From Anaerolineae bacterium (GTDB lineage: Bacteria; Chloroflexota; Anaerolineae; Aggregatilineales; UBA2796), in the NCBI GenBank assembly GCA_019637615.1, contig JAHBVJ010000004.1, forward strand, positions 186,001 through 250,000: DNA of 64,000 nucleotides, read 5' to 3'. Numbering within the stretch: the stretch's first letter is position 1; each line of letters begins with the position of its first letter. This document shows, in pieces, positions 41,869 to 50,531 of the stretch. The notes below the pieces were generated by a model, which made no database searches, had not been told where the DNA came from, and saw only the letters and a list, made by a program, of their open reading frames with translations. The translations under genes and the position numbers were made by a program.

Positions 41869-42738
41869 TCATCCATCGGGGACTTTGACGTGGTTGCGCC
41901 CTGCGGTACGGTGTTCGGCATAAGTCATCGGCGTGACGCCCGCGAAACTACGGAAGTCATGGATGAAATGCGCTTGATCGAAATAGCCAGCCTCCAGCGC
42001 GATAGCTGACCACGACATCACATCATGTGTAGTCAGGCTACGAAGGGCGTGCTGGAACCGTTGGAGGCGGACATAGACCTTCGGAGAGAGGCCAACTTGC
42101 CGTTTGAACAGGTGAATGAAATGCTTGTGACTGAGACCGAGCGATTCGCTAAAGGCAAGCATCGAAGGTATATGTGACGCTTGGCAAAAGGCTTGCACAG
42201 CATACGTGATCGCGGTGTCACGTGGTTTGGCACGGACGAACCGCGCCAATAGCGCATGTTCCAAAATACGGAACTTGGCAGCGGGGGTGGGCGCAGCCAT
42301 GAGATGATCGTACAAACGACGTGCCTCACTGCCCCAGATGTCTTCCAGACTGATGTGCAGGTTGAGAAGTTCGCTGGCAGGCAGACCAAGGAAGGGAAGC
42401 GCACCATCGGGTTTGAAGCAAACGCCCATCATGGCAGTCTGGGCGAACGTATCGATCACGCAAGGTTCGGTGTACATTCCACACAGTGCCAGCGGACGCA
42501 GGCGTTCATATTCGTGATGATGGTGTTTGTCGTAGACGCGGATGTGATCTTCGTGGAGGCTGATTAGTAGTTGCATCGCCCCGCTAGGGAGATGGTATTC
42601 CTTGGCGTGCAGCGGCAGCGCCGATTCGTAATACCAGCACGAGTCCACCACTTGCGAGAGCGGTGGACAGGGATGATGCACCAAAAATTTTACTTGTGGC
42701 TGACCAGCAATTGCGTCTTGTTCATGCATGTCTAGCAT
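41869..42738 (-). CDS. AraC-family transcriptional regulator
   Basis: This 289-residue protein ends in the two-helix-turn-helix AraC domain: SLGLSHKHFIHLFKRQVGLSPKVYVRLQRFQHAL and WSAIALEAGYFDQAHFIHDFRSFAGVTPMTYA (about residues 190-280). The N-terminal half resembles the DUF6597 sensor domain (LHAKEYHLPSGAMQLLISL and GVCFKPDGALPFLG). The effector is unknown. The VOC protein gene downstream on the same strand is a possible target. Confidence 0.9.
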   Translation of the reverse strand: MLDMHEQDAIAGQPQVKFLVHHPCPPLSQVVDSCWYYESALPLHAKEYHLPSGAMQLLISLHEDHIRVYDKHHHHEYERLRPLALCGMYTEPCVIDTFAQTAMMGVCFKPDGALPFLGLPASELLNLHISLEDIWGSEARRLYDHLMAAPTPAAKFRILEHALLARFVRAKPRDTAITYAVQAFCQASHIPSMLAFSESLGLSHKHFIHLFKRQVGLSPKVYVRLQRFQHALRSLTTHDVMSWSAIALEAGYFDQAHFIHDFRSFAGVTPMTYAEHRTAGRNHVKVPDG

Positions 42739-42887
42739 GGCACGGTCGGTGTTGATCAGGGTTCGCCTCTTGGGAGTTGGTTCGTTTGTTCTATTTTACT
42801 GCCCAAGCTCCGATTTTCAAAGATAGACCCCATACTTTCGTGATAAACGGTGCAAATGAAAGGCAATTCGTAGGCAAGATATTAGTG

Positions 42888-43595
42888 TTAGGGGAGCTGT
42901 GCGCGGATCAGGTTGATGAAGTCTTCCCATTCGCCAAAGTCGCTGCCTTCCCAAATTTTGGCGCGGAAGTCTTCGGCTTGCTGTTTTGTCCAGCCAAAGT
43001 GCTTTTGCGCGTAGAGCGAGTAAAAGGCGGTGACGCGGAAGTTAGCGGCGCAATGGATCAGCGTTTTATCCGAGGCGTGTTCCAACAGCGTTTTTTCGAA
43101 GGTCGCGAAGTCGCTTTCGGTGGGATTATCCCACTTCACAGGGATGTAGCAGTAGGTCATGCCGAGCGAACCGACGAGTCCAGCTTCGTCGGGCAGCGCG
43201 TTACGCGAGTTGTGCGGGGCGAGATTGATAACGGTTGAAAAGCCCTCGGCAGCGGCATCCTTGAGTTGATCCTCGGTAGGCTGTCCGCTGGTCGTGATCA
43301 GATCGTTGATCTGGATCGCGTTATAGATGTCTTGTGTGCTCATGTGGGCAATCTTAGGCATATGTAAATGGATAGTGCGTAGTTTACTCTCATCGGGAAA
43401 GGAGAGGCAATGCACAATAGTAGGGGTTTCGCCCGACTCCCAGCCAACTACCACATAGGGATTCGTGGCATTCCGAACGCCGATGAGCAGGGCTTTATGA
43501 ATTTCACACAACTCATAGGCACCGTTAAGCTGATGATCTAGTAACCGTTGCGCGGCGTGGATATAATCGCCCAAGCATTTATCTTTTGTTGTCAT
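42888..43595 (-). CDS. Tyrosine-phosphatase-like protein with CX4R motif
   Basis: The C-terminal half of this 235-residue protein matches the DUF442/Blh-like phosphatase family: SGQPTEDQLKDAAAEGFSTVINLAP (103-127) then LIHCAANFRVTAF (179-191). The catalytic-like cysteine C182 is followed by an arginine R187 after only four residues, whereas classical phosphatases have five. The family often shows the same variant with HCAANMR, so it may not be an active cysteine phosphatase. The N-terminal 85 residues are not recognised. The ATG at 43595 faces the mreB start at 43619, so the promoters must overlap the genes. Confidence 0.72.
   Translation of the reverse strand: MTTKDKCLGDYIHAAQRLLDHQLNGAYELCEIHKALLIGVRNATNPYVVVGWESGETPTIVHCLSFPDESKLRTIHLHMPKIAHMSTQDIYNAIQINDLITTSGQPTEDQLKDAAAEGFSTVINLAPHNSRNALPDEAGLVGSLGMTYCYIPVKWDNPTESDFATFEKTLLEHASDKTLIHCAANFRVTAFYSLYAQKHFGWTKQQAEDFRAKIWEGSDFGEWEDFINLIRAQLP
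43562..43567 (+). promoter_or_regulatory. Possible -10 element of mreB inside the phosphatase-like gene
   Basis: TATAAT lies on the plus strand 52 bases before the TTG start of mreB and inside the first codons of the divergent phosphatase-like gene. No clear -35 is visible, so this is a weak call. Confidence 0.3.
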
Positions 43596-43618
43596 GTTAT
43601 CGTCATGGAGCGCAGCGT

Positions 43619-44680
43619 TTGATAAGCCCATTAGACTGGCTGCTCGGCCTGTTTTCGCTTGACATCGGCATTGATCTTGGCACAGCGAATACGCTGGTCA
43701 GCGTGCGGGGGAAAGGCATTGTCATCAACGAGCCGTCCTACGCAGCCATTGAGAAGAAAACCAGACGCCCGATCACCTATGGTCAAGAGGCCAAGGAGAT
43801 GGGTGGGAAAGCTCCATCGCATATCCTCGTCGTGCGTCCCTTGCGCGATGGCGTGATCTCGGAGTTTGAGATCACCGAGGGAATGCTGCACTACTTCATC
43901 AATAAGGCGCACGAACAAAGTTGGGTGCCGATCCCACGTCCGCGCGTGGTAGTGGGAATCCCTAGCGGCGTGACTGAAGTGGAAAAACGCGCTGTGTATG
44001 ACGCGACGATCAGCGCGGGCGCACGCGAAGCCTTCCTCGTGGAAGAACCTGTCGCGGCTGCGATTGGCGCGGGACTGCCGATCCAAGAGACACGCGGCAG
44101 CATGATCGTTGACATTGGCGGCGGGACAACGGAAGTTGCCGTGTTCTCGCTCGGCGGGATCGTGATCAGCCGCTCGATCCGTGTGGCGGGCGATGAGATG
44201 GACGAAGATATTGTGCAGTACATGCGCAATAAGCATAACCTGCTAATCGGTGAACGCTCGGCAGAGAAAGCGAAAATCCTAGCGGGGTCAGCCTATCCGC
44301 TACCAGAAGAACGCACGATGGACATGCGTGGACGCGATTTGATCACGGGGTTGCCGCGCCAAGTCGAGGTGAGTTCTATCGAGCTGCGCGAGGCGCTTTC
44401 GGGATCGGTGAGCATCATCGTGGATACGATTCGCGATGCGCTGGACGAGACGCCACCGGAATTGGTCGCTGACCTGATGGAAGCGGGCGTATGCATGGCA
44501 GGCGGTGGTAGCCAGCTCAAGGGCTTGGCAGAGCGCGTGGCGGATGAGGTAAAAATCCGCGTATGGGTGGCGGAAGATGCGATGACATGTGTGGCGCGTG
44601 GCGCAGGGCGCATCCTTGAGGACTATGACAACTTGCGCAGTCTGCTGGCAGGCTTGGAACGTGGCAGCACACAGCATTAA
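43619..44680 (+). CDS. mreB: Rod-shape-determining protein MreB
   Basis: This actin homologue forms filaments under the membrane that guide peptidoglycan synthesis. The N-terminus FSLDIGIDLGTANTLV, the second phosphate loop IVDIGGGTTEVAV and the adenosine motif VCMAGGGSQLKGL are typical. At 353 residues the length is right. I chose the TTG at 43619, which has GGAG eight bases upstream. The earlier TTG at 43586 adds 11 residues and has no ribosome site. It is the first gene of mreBCD. The gap of about 150 bases to mreC holds two heptamer arrays. Confidence 0.95.
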   Translation: MISPLDWLLGLFSLDIGIDLGTANTLVSVRGKGIVINEPSYAAIEKKTRRPITYGQEAKEMGGKAPSHILVVRPLRDGVISEFEITEGMLHYFINKAHEQSWVPIPRPRVVVGIPSGVTEVEKRAVYDATISAGAREAFLVEEPVAAAIGAGLPIQETRGSMIVDIGGGTTEVAVFSLGGIVISRSIRVAGDEMDEDIVQYMRNKHNLLIGERSAEKAKILAGSAYPLPEERTMDMRGRDLITGLPRQVEVSSIELREALSGSVSIIVDTIRDALDETPPELVADLMEAGVCMAGGGSQLKGLAERVADEVKIRVWVAEDAMTCVARGAGRILEDYDNLRSLLAGLERGSTQH

Positions 44681-44688
44681 GGAGAAAT

Positions 44689-44712
44689 TGCTTAGTGCTG
44701 AGTACTCAGTAG
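44689..44712 (-). repeat. Heptamer array CTNAGCA, minus orientation, three units
   Basis: Three units read TGCTTAG, TGCTGAG and TACTCAG, the reverse complement of CTAAGCA, CTCAGCA and CTGAGTA. It lies just after the mreB stop. Confidence 0.65.
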
Positions 44713-44800
44713 AAGATGAATGCAGGGAGAGTGCGTAGTGGTGAACATGATAGTTGGGCAGTCACAACAGCATACATTGCAGATGTGCCTACTGTTTTCC

Positions 44801-44828
44801 TTAAGCATTAAGCACTAAGCACTTTCTT
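44801..44828 (+). repeat. Heptamer array CTNAGCA directly before mreC
   Basis: Units read TTAAGCA, TTAAGCA, CTAAGCA and the weaker CTTTCTT, ending at the base before the mreC start. The array occupies the place where a ribosome-binding site would be expected, and no Shine-Dalgarno is seen. Confidence 0.65.
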
Positions 44829-45695
44829 ATGTCATCTGCGCCTAACCGCCTGATTATCTTCGGTGTCGCGATGTTCATCTGCCTGTGCTTGATCACGGTG
44901 AGCATCGCAGGCTTATTGGCTCCCGCCGAGAATGTCGCCGCCGTGCCGCTCGGATTTTTGCAGCAGATCGTTAGCGGCGGGGTGCGGCGCATCACCGGAG
45001 CATTTAACGATCTCGCGGATCTTCAGAATTTACGCGAACGCAACGCCGAACTTGAACGGGCACTGGTCAACTTCCAGCGCGAAATTGTAGATTTGCGCGA
45101 GATCAAATCGGATTATGATCGATTATCTACATTGCTCCAATATGTGCAAGCCAATCCCGACCAGCAGACAGTGGCGGCATCGGTGATCGGCTATGACACG
45201 ACGGGATTGCTGCGTACGATCAATATTAATCGTGGTACACGCGACGGGATCGCTATCGGGATGCCGGTGGTGAGTCCGTTGGGGCTGGTGGGGCGTGTGT
45301 ATCAGGTGACGGCAACGGCGGCGCAAGTACAGTTAATCACCGATGTGACGAGCTTTATCAATGCGCGCTTGCAGACGACCCGCGCCACGGGCGTGATCAA
45401 CGGGACGGCAAGCGGCAATCTGATCCTCAAATATGTTGACCTGACCAGCGACGTGACGGAACGCGACTCGGTGGTGACATCGGGGATTGGCGGCAACTTC
45501 CCACGTGGCATTTTGATCGGGCAGGTGACCAACGTGCGCATCGATGACAGCCAATTATTCAAGGAAGCCCAAGTACGCAGTCTGGTGGATTTCAATCGGC
45601 TAGAGATCGTGCTGGTTGTCACCAATTTCACGCCGATAGACTTTTCCGCCTTCGCCACGCCAACGCCGATCCCCGGCGCGGCACCCAACCAATAA
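44829..45695 (+). CDS. mreC: Rod-shape-determining protein MreC
   Basis: This 288-residue protein has one N-terminal membrane segment (residues 8-30) then a coiled-coil segment with LRERNAELERALVNFQREIVD (60-100) and the beta-barrel region with VIGYDTTGLLRTININRGTRDGI and GMPVVSPLGLVGRVYQV. That is the classic MreC plan. It links the cytoplasmic MreB filament to periplasmic cell-wall enzymes. The C-terminus is a short proline and alanine-rich tail. The ATG is preceded by a heptamer array rather than a clear ribosome site, so translation may depend on mreB coupling or on the array. Confidence 0.93.
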   Translation: MSSAPNRLIIFGVAMFICLCLITVSIAGLLAPAENVAAVPLGFLQQIVSGGVRRITGAFNDLADLQNLRERNAELERALVNFQREIVDLREIKSDYDRLSTLLQYVQANPDQQTVAASVIGYDTTGLLRTININRGTRDGIAIGMPVVSPLGLVGRVYQVTATAAQVQLITDVTSFINARLQTTRATGVINGTASGNLILKYVDLTSDVTERDSVVTSGIGGNFPRGILIGQVTNVRIDDSQLFKEAQVRSLVDFNRLEIVLVVTNFTPIDFSAFATPTPIPGAAPNQ

Positions 45696-45717
45696 CGCCA
45701 GCAGCTAGGAATACCTC

Positions 45718-46221
45718 GTGGGTCGCTATCTCGGCATACCGCTCTTGCTCATCGCTGCGATCATTCAGACGACGGTGATACCAGAAATTCGGATCGGGGA
45801 AGCTGGCCCGGACTTGATCTTGATGCTGGTGGTGATCTGGACGCTGCTCGCGGGATTTGAAGAGGCGGTGCTATGGGCGCTGGCGGGTGGCATCTTCGCG
45901 GATTTGCTGACGCGGATGCCTACAGGCACGACAGCGCTGGCACTGGTGATCGTCAGCTTCGTGATCGGGACTGTACCGGGGCAAATCAGTAAAAACAACA
46001 TACTGTTTCCGCCGCTGGTGGTGGCGGGATCGACGCTGGCCTATCATACGGTGATCATGCTCGTGCTGCGGTTGACGGGCAATGACATCAGTTTCTTTTA
46101 TGTGCTCACACGTATTTCGCTCCCCGGCGCGCTGTACAATGCGATTTTGATCTTGCCGTTGTTCCGCTTGCTCGGCGGCATTTACGAGCGGTATCGTCCG
46201 CGCCGGATCGGAGAGCCGTAA
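45718..46221 (+). CDS. mreD: Rod-shape-determining protein MreD
   Basis: This 167-residue membrane protein has five to six hydrophobic segments, as expected for MreD, a partner of MreBC and the cell-wall elongation machinery. GEAGPDLILMLVVIWTLLAGFEEAVLWALAGGIFADLLTRMPTG is the typical second-segment pattern. The start is a GTG preceded by TAGGAATACCTC. It follows mreC by 22 bases, so it is in the same operon. A hairpin follows. Confidence 0.9.
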   Translation: MGRYLGIPLLLIAAIIQTTVIPEIRIGEAGPDLILMLVVIWTLLAGFEEAVLWALAGGIFADLLTRMPTGTTALALVIVSFVIGTVPGQISKNNILFPPLVVAGSTLAYHTVIMLVLRLTGNDISFFYVLTRISLPGALYNAILILPLFRLLGGIYERYRPRRIGEP

Positions 46222-46238
46222 GCACTCAACACTACTTG
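46218..46238 (+). repeat. Heptamer array CTNAGCA, about three units
   Basis: Units read GTAAGCA, CTCAACA and CTACTTG at the end of mreD, a degenerate member of the heptamer family. Confidence 0.5.
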
Positions 46239-46243
46239 CCTAA

Positions 46244-46275
46244 TGATCCCGCTTGATATAGCCAGCGGGATCATC
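46244..46275 (+). terminator. Terminator of the mreBCD operon
   Basis: ATGATCCCGCT and AGCGGGATCAT form a perfect 11-base-pair stem around a ten-base loop, between mreD and the convergent SRPBCC gene. No long T tract follows. Confidence 0.7.
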
Positions 46276-46299
46276 TCAGAAAGCATTGACTCCGGTCAG

Positions 46300-46920
46300 T
46301 TATCGGAAGATCACGCGGATGACCCGCCAGCCGAGGAAGGCGGCTACTAGACTCGCCACCGCCAGCGGGATCGGGGATGATGTGGTGGGCGGTGGGGGAG
46401 CGGGGATCAGCGCCTTCTCGTGCGGCGTCTTCGCGCGTTGGCGAGCTAGTTCCAACTGCAAGCTTTCCTCGCCCTTGCGCATTGCCCAGTGATGGTTCGC
46501 GGAGAAGATCGGCTTCATCAGGAATGATAAATCGCGCAGCAGCGGCTTATCTGCGCGCACCACCCACTCGTATTTGACGTTGACCCAATCGCCATCTTGC
46601 TCGAACGTCCAAACGCCGTATCCCACGAAATCGCCCTCGGCTTCGATGCGGAAGCCTCTCTCGCTGACTTCGGTGACAGTGAACCGCCATCGCAGCGTAT
46701 ACGGCAGCCAGCCCTTGGTGTACAGGTCAACTACCTTGCCAAGTCCGCGCGAATCGCCCGGTTCCAGTACTTTGACTTCGAGGTAAACCGAAGGCCACCA
46801 GATCGGCAGCCGTTCCGCGTCGCCGATAATATCGGTCACTTCTTTGAGCGTACCGAACACGCGCCAGTTAGTGATGAATTGATAATCGTTACTAGCGCTT
46901 GTTTGAATTGAGGTTTGCAT
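46300..46920 (-). CDS. SRPBCC/START-like protein with C-terminal membrane segment
   Basis: The protein of about 206 residues has the helix-grip fold pattern of SRPBCC proteins: WRVFGTLKEVTDIIGDAERLPIWWPSVYLEVKVLEPGDSRGLGKVVDLYTKG, then WLPYTLRWRFTVTEV and GYGVWTFEQDGDWVNVKYEW. A last hydrophobic segment (PIPLAVASLVAAFLGW) could anchor it. Such proteins bind lipids or polyketide-like ligands. The ATG at 46920 is used because it is well placed after AAGG. The gene converges on mreD. Confidence 0.75.
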   Translation of the reverse strand: MQTSIQTSASNDYQFITNWRVFGTLKEVTDIIGDAERLPIWWPSVYLEVKVLEPGDSRGLGKVVDLYTKGWLPYTLRWRFTVTEVSERGFRIEAEGDFVGYGVWTFEQDGDWVNVKYEWVVRADKPLLRDLSFLMKPIFSANHHWAMRKGEESLQLELARQRAKTPHEKALIPAPPPPTTSSPIPLAVASLVAAFLGWRVIRVIFR

Positions 46921-47052
46921 CACCTGAACTACCTTTGTTCGCTAACACCCGGAAATTGCTATGATCCTGTAACAGTATTCTACCGAACTTTCACATGGTT
47001 TGGATTTAACCGATGTAAAATTCGTTGAGGAAAGTGGTGTACGCGAATTACC

Positions 47053-47892
47053 ATGCCTGAACTACCAGAAGTCGAAACAGCGGTGCGCTCTTTGCGAGAA
47101 CCCCTTGTCGGACGCACGATTTATACTGCGACTTTCCCCGCCGATCCCGGTCGCATGACGAATCTTACGGTGGAGGTGCTTTCGGCGCGCATCGCGGGGC
47201 AGCGTATCGAGTCGATCACCCGTCGTGCCAAGTACCTGATCTTCAATCTGAGCGCCGATAAGCTCATTGTCCATCTGAAAATGACAGGACATCTGTATGT
47301 CATGCCCGCCGCCGAAGCCAATCCGTTTGATCGCTGGCTGCGCGTATATTTTCCCCTTGATAACGGTGACCAACTGCGCTTCTCGGATGCGCGTAAATTT
47401 GGGCGCGTCAGCCTCGTACGCGATCCCGCCGAAATCCTGCCCGATCTCGGCCCCGAACCGTTAGACGACGAATTTACGGCCAAGGTGCTGAAAGAACGCC
47501 TCACCGGACGCAGCACTATTCTCAAGAGTCTGCTGCTCGATCAATCCTTTGTGGCGGGCGTGGGCAACATTTACGCGGATGAAGCGCTCCACATCGCCAA
47601 GCTGCATCCGCTCCGTCACGCCAACACGCTCACTAACGCCGAGATCAAGCGGCTCCACGCGGCGATCCGCCAAGCCCTGTCGGACGGCATTCTGCACGAG
47701 GGAGCCAGCATCAACTGGTATCGCAAACCTGACGGCACGCGCGGCGAGTCACAAGATTACTTACGAGCCTACCGCGAACTAGGCAACCTATCTAAACCAT
47801 GCCCCGTTTGTGGCGGGCCGATCACGAAGATTGTGGTGGGTCAGCGCGGTACGCATTTCTGCCCGACTTGCCAGCCAGCCAAACCGCGATGA
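47053..47892 (+). CDS. mutM: Formamidopyrimidine-DNA glycosylase
   Basis: This 279-residue base-excision-repair enzyme removes oxidised purines such as 8-oxoguanine and nicks the strand. The N-terminal catalytic MPELPEVETAVRSL (P2 nucleophile, E3), the HLKMTGHL motif and DARKFGRV are present, as is the C-terminal zinc finger with C250, C253, C270 and C273. Length is right. No clear ribosome site precedes the ATG. It is transcribed alone. Confidence 0.96.
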   Translation: MPELPEVETAVRSLREPLVGRTIYTATFPADPGRMTNLTVEVLSARIAGQRIESITRRAKYLIFNLSADKLIVHLKMTGHLYVMPAAEANPFDRWLRVYFPLDNGDQLRFSDARKFGRVSLVRDPAEILPDLGPEPLDDEFTAKVLKERLTGRSTILKSLLLDQSFVAGVGNIYADEALHIAKLHPLRHANTLTNAEIKRLHAAIRQALSDGILHEGASINWYRKPDGTRGESQDYLRAYRELGNLSKPCPVCGGPITKIVVGQRGTHFCPTCQPAKPR

Positions 47893-47966
47893 TACTGTAG
47901 AGAGTGCAATGGAGTACGGGTTGCCTATGAAGAAATCATCACCACGAAACATGATACCTGTCGTTC

Positions 47967-47994
47967 CTCGGCACTTAGCACTCAGTACCTTGCA
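47967..47994 (+). repeat. Heptamer array CTNAGCA, four units
   Basis: Units read CTCGGCA, CTTAGCA, CTCAGTA and CCTTGCA. The array ends about 20 bases before the start of the membrane protein gene, which has a clear AGGGAGG ribosome site after the array. Confidence 0.65.
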
Positions 47995-48014
47995 CTATTC
48001 CCGAAGGGAGGCAT

Positions 48015-49025
48015 ATGGAACCCGGATTCGGTGATTTTCTTGGGCAGATTCCAGCCTATTTTTTCATTGTCCCGCTGATCTTGGGCGTGGCCTACATCGC
48101 CGTGATGGTCTACATCTTCCGGCGTGCGGCGGAACGTCGCCGCAAGAAACGAGATGCCCAACAGCAGCAGTTGATGGCGCAGATGGGGATGCCAATGGGC
48201 ATGACGCCTCAAGCGGCGATGGCGGGCAATCAATTCGTGCCGATGGCGCGACCAGCCATCACGCCGCTGCCGTCTGTGCCTGAACCTGATCTTGCCGATT
48301 TGTTGTCTGATGCGCTGCTTAACGAAGCCGATCACATGGGGGCTGTGCTCAGTGCCACGCCCGCTCTCGTCAATCCGCCGCCCGCTGCTATGCCGGTTAA
48401 CCCGCCACCGATGGAGGCCGAAATGCCGATTACGCCCTTATCTTCCCTGTCCTCGTCCGACGATGTGCCCGCCGATGCCATCGAAGTGATGCGCATCTGG
48501 CGCGATGTCAACGACGGCGGCTTGATCATCCAGATGGGCAATCAGCGTTATCGGTCAGCGGATGAAATTCAATCGCCCGATCTGTTGCGACGCTTCACGG
48601 CGGTTGTGCGCGAACTCAGCGCGATGATTGGCGGTGTTGTCGCTCCTCAAGGCAGCATTCGCCCGCTGCCGCCCGCCAGTCCAATGCCACCAATGCCGCG
48701 GCCTGCTAGCAACTTCTCATTTTCTGGCTCCGAGTCGCCCAAATCAGGCGGCGTGCTCAATCGCTTGATGGGACGTCCTGCCGCGCCACCGCCCGCATCC
48801 GATCAACCTGCCGGAATCGCCGCCTCAGTTGAGGAATATCTGCAAAGCCGTCTACTCGGTTCGCCCGAATTCGCGCAGCGCAGCATCCATATCCGCCCTT
48901 CGCTCGATCACGGCATCAAGATCGAGGTGGACAACCGCTATTTTGACAGCATCGCTGAAGTCGATGATCCTGCTGTGCGTGACTATCTGCTAACCATGAT
49001 GCGTGAGTGGGAATCTCGTCAGTAA
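48015..49025 (+). CDS. Single-pass membrane protein with duplicated C-terminal module
   Basis: This 336-residue protein has one membrane segment (AYFFIVPLILGVAYIAVMVYIF, about 14-35), a basic stretch, then a long proline, methionine and alanine-rich linker. Two similar modules follow: residues about 169-205 (GLIIQMGNQRYRSADEIQSP and following) and 300-334 (GIKIEVDNRYFDSIAEVDDP and following). Each reads G-hydrophobic-x-I-x-x-x-N-(Q)-R-Y then an acidic patch and an arginine-rich helix. This internal duplication is not a domain I recognise. The start is an ATG after AGGGAGG. Role is unknown. Confidence 0.6.
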   Translation: MEPGFGDFLGQIPAYFFIVPLILGVAYIAVMVYIFRRAAERRRKKRDAQQQQLMAQMGMPMGMTPQAAMAGNQFVPMARPAITPLPSVPEPDLADLLSDALLNEADHMGAVLSATPALVNPPPAAMPVNPPPMEAEMPITPLSSLSSSDDVPADAIEVMRIWRDVNDGGLIIQMGNQRYRSADEIQSPDLLRRFTAVVRELSAMIGGVVAPQGSIRPLPPASPMPPMPRPASNFSFSGSESPKSGGVLNRLMGRPAAPPPASDQPAGIAASVEEYLQSRLLGSPEFAQRSIHIRPSLDHGIKIEVDNRYFDSIAEVDDPAVRDYLLTMMREWESRQ

Positions 49026-49073
49026 GTGCAATTCGCGCGAATCCTCAGCGCTATTTGGCGCAATCTATCGCAA

Positions 49074-49093
49074 GGGTCGGATTCGTCCGACCC
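49074..49093. terminator. UUCG-tetraloop hairpin after the membrane protein gene
   Basis: GGGTCGGA, TTCG and TCCGACCC form a perfect eight-base-pair stem closed by a very stable tetraloop. It lies between convergent genes and lacks a T tract, so it may be a transcript-end protector or weak terminator. Confidence 0.55.
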
Positions 49094-49171
49094 GTCTAGC
49101 CACCCTGAGCTTGAGGTTGTTGGCTAACTTCTCAGGTAGACATATCCTCAGCGTAATGATTATTTCAAGCG

Positions 49172-50518
49172 CTAACGCTTTTTGATCGTCATTTTCACCG
49201 AGTGCTCAAAACCGAGTGTGAGGCCAAGGACAGGCTTGATTTCGGGTTGCCCCGGCGTCATGCTCACCTGATAGCGCTGGATGATCGCGGCGAGGACAAG
49301 CTGCATTTCCAGCATCGCGAAGCCGTTGCCGATGCAGATGCGCGGGCCTGTGCCGAACGGCATGTAAGCGCACTTGGGCAACTGCTTCTCGAACTCCCCC
49401 GCAAAGCGTTCCGGCATGAACTCATCGGGATGCTCGAACCAGCGAGGATCGCGGTGGATGATATAGGGCATGATGGTGATCACCGCTAATTTCGGCAATT
49501 TGACGCCCATAAAGTCGATATTGCCAGCAGGCTGACGCGAAATGAACGAGGCAGGCGGGTACAAGCGCAGTGCTTCTTTGATCACCATCGCGGTGTATGG
49601 CAGGTTTGGAAGATCGTCGGCGGTGGGCAAGCGCCCTGCCAGCACGGAATCGACTTCAGCGCGAAGGCTGGCTTCAGCGTCGGGATGCCGCGCCAACTCG
49701 ATGAGTGCCCATGTGAGCGCGAGGGCGCTGGTTTCGTGACCCGCGATAAACATCGTCATCAGCTCGTCACGCACCTGCTGATCCGACATACGCTCGCCCG
49801 TCTCTTCGTCCTGCACTTGCATCAGCGCGGATAGCAGATCGCCCTGGTCGTCGCCAGCCGCACGGTGATCCGCGATCATCTTGTAGAGAATCGGGTTGAT
49901 GACATCGACGGCGCGCTGCTTGCGGCGGTTGATGGGAGTCGGCACCCAATTGGGCAGGATCGAGTCGAGAATGCTCTTGGATTGGTCGCCTACCGCCGTG
50001 CCGAGTTCGTTCATGGCCTTGCCAACACGCTCGGTCAGGCCGGAGACATCCGTCTTGAACAGCGCATTGACCACGATCACCAGCGTCAGGGCGTGCATCT
50101 CCTTATCGATTTCGACTTCGGACAAGGATTGCCAGCGCGTCAGGAGATCGTCGATGCGCTGCCTCATGTCAGCGACATACGTAGACAACCGCGTGTGATA
50201 GAAGGCGGGTTGAGCTAGTTTGCGTTGACGCCGCCAAAAATCGCCATCGCTGAAGAAGATGCCGTTGCCAAACGATGACTCCATCATCTTTTTGCCCAAG
50301 GCGGGCTTTTCGAAGCGATCTGCCTGATGTACGAGTATCTCGTACGCGATTTCGGGCGAGAAGACTGCGTAACTCTTGAGATTAGGAAGATCGACGACCA
50401 GCACCAGATCACCATATTCGCGCTTGAGCTGTGCCATCAGGCCCAGCGGATCGGAACGCATCCGGGCAGAAGCGGCAAACGGGTTAAGCTTTACCTTACG
50501 CGCTTCGATGGTCGTCAT
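49172..50518 (-). CDS. Cytochrome P450
   Basis: This 448-residue haem enzyme shows the I-helix oxygen motif AGHETSALAL (near 253-262), the ExxR motif in IKEALRLYPPASF (near 314), the PERF-like FMPERFAGEF, and the cysteine loop FGTGPRICIGNGFA with the haem ligand C395. It probably oxidises a lipid or other hydrophobic substrate, and needs redox partners not seen here. It lies 13 bases downstream of the Yip1-like gene on the same strand, so the two form an operon. Confidence 0.94.
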   Translation of the reverse strand: MTTIEARKVKLNPFAASARMRSDPLGLMAQLKREYGDLVLVVDLPNLKSYAVFSPEIAYEILVHQADRFEKPALGKKMMESSFGNGIFFSDGDFWRRQRKLAQPAFYHTRLSTYVADMRQRIDDLLTRWQSLSEVEIDKEMHALTLVIVVNALFKTDVSGLTERVGKAMNELGTAVGDQSKSILDSILPNWVPTPINRRKQRAVDVINPILYKMIADHRAAGDDQGDLLSALMQVQDEETGERMSDQQVRDELMTMFIAGHETSALALTWALIELARHPDAEASLRAEVDSVLAGRLPTADDLPNLPYTAMVIKEALRLYPPASFISRQPAGNIDFMGVKLPKLAVITIMPYIIHRDPRWFEHPDEFMPERFAGEFEKQLPKCAYMPFGTGPRICIGNGFAMLEMQLVLAAIIQRYQVSMTPGQPEIKPVLGLTLGFEHSVKMTIKKR

Positions 50519-50531
50519 GATGTCACTCCAG

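Noticed and set aside
42777..43238. 153-residue plus-strand frame opposite the phosphatase-like gene
   Set aside because: The minus-strand frame has a recognisable phosphatase-like domain and this one does not.
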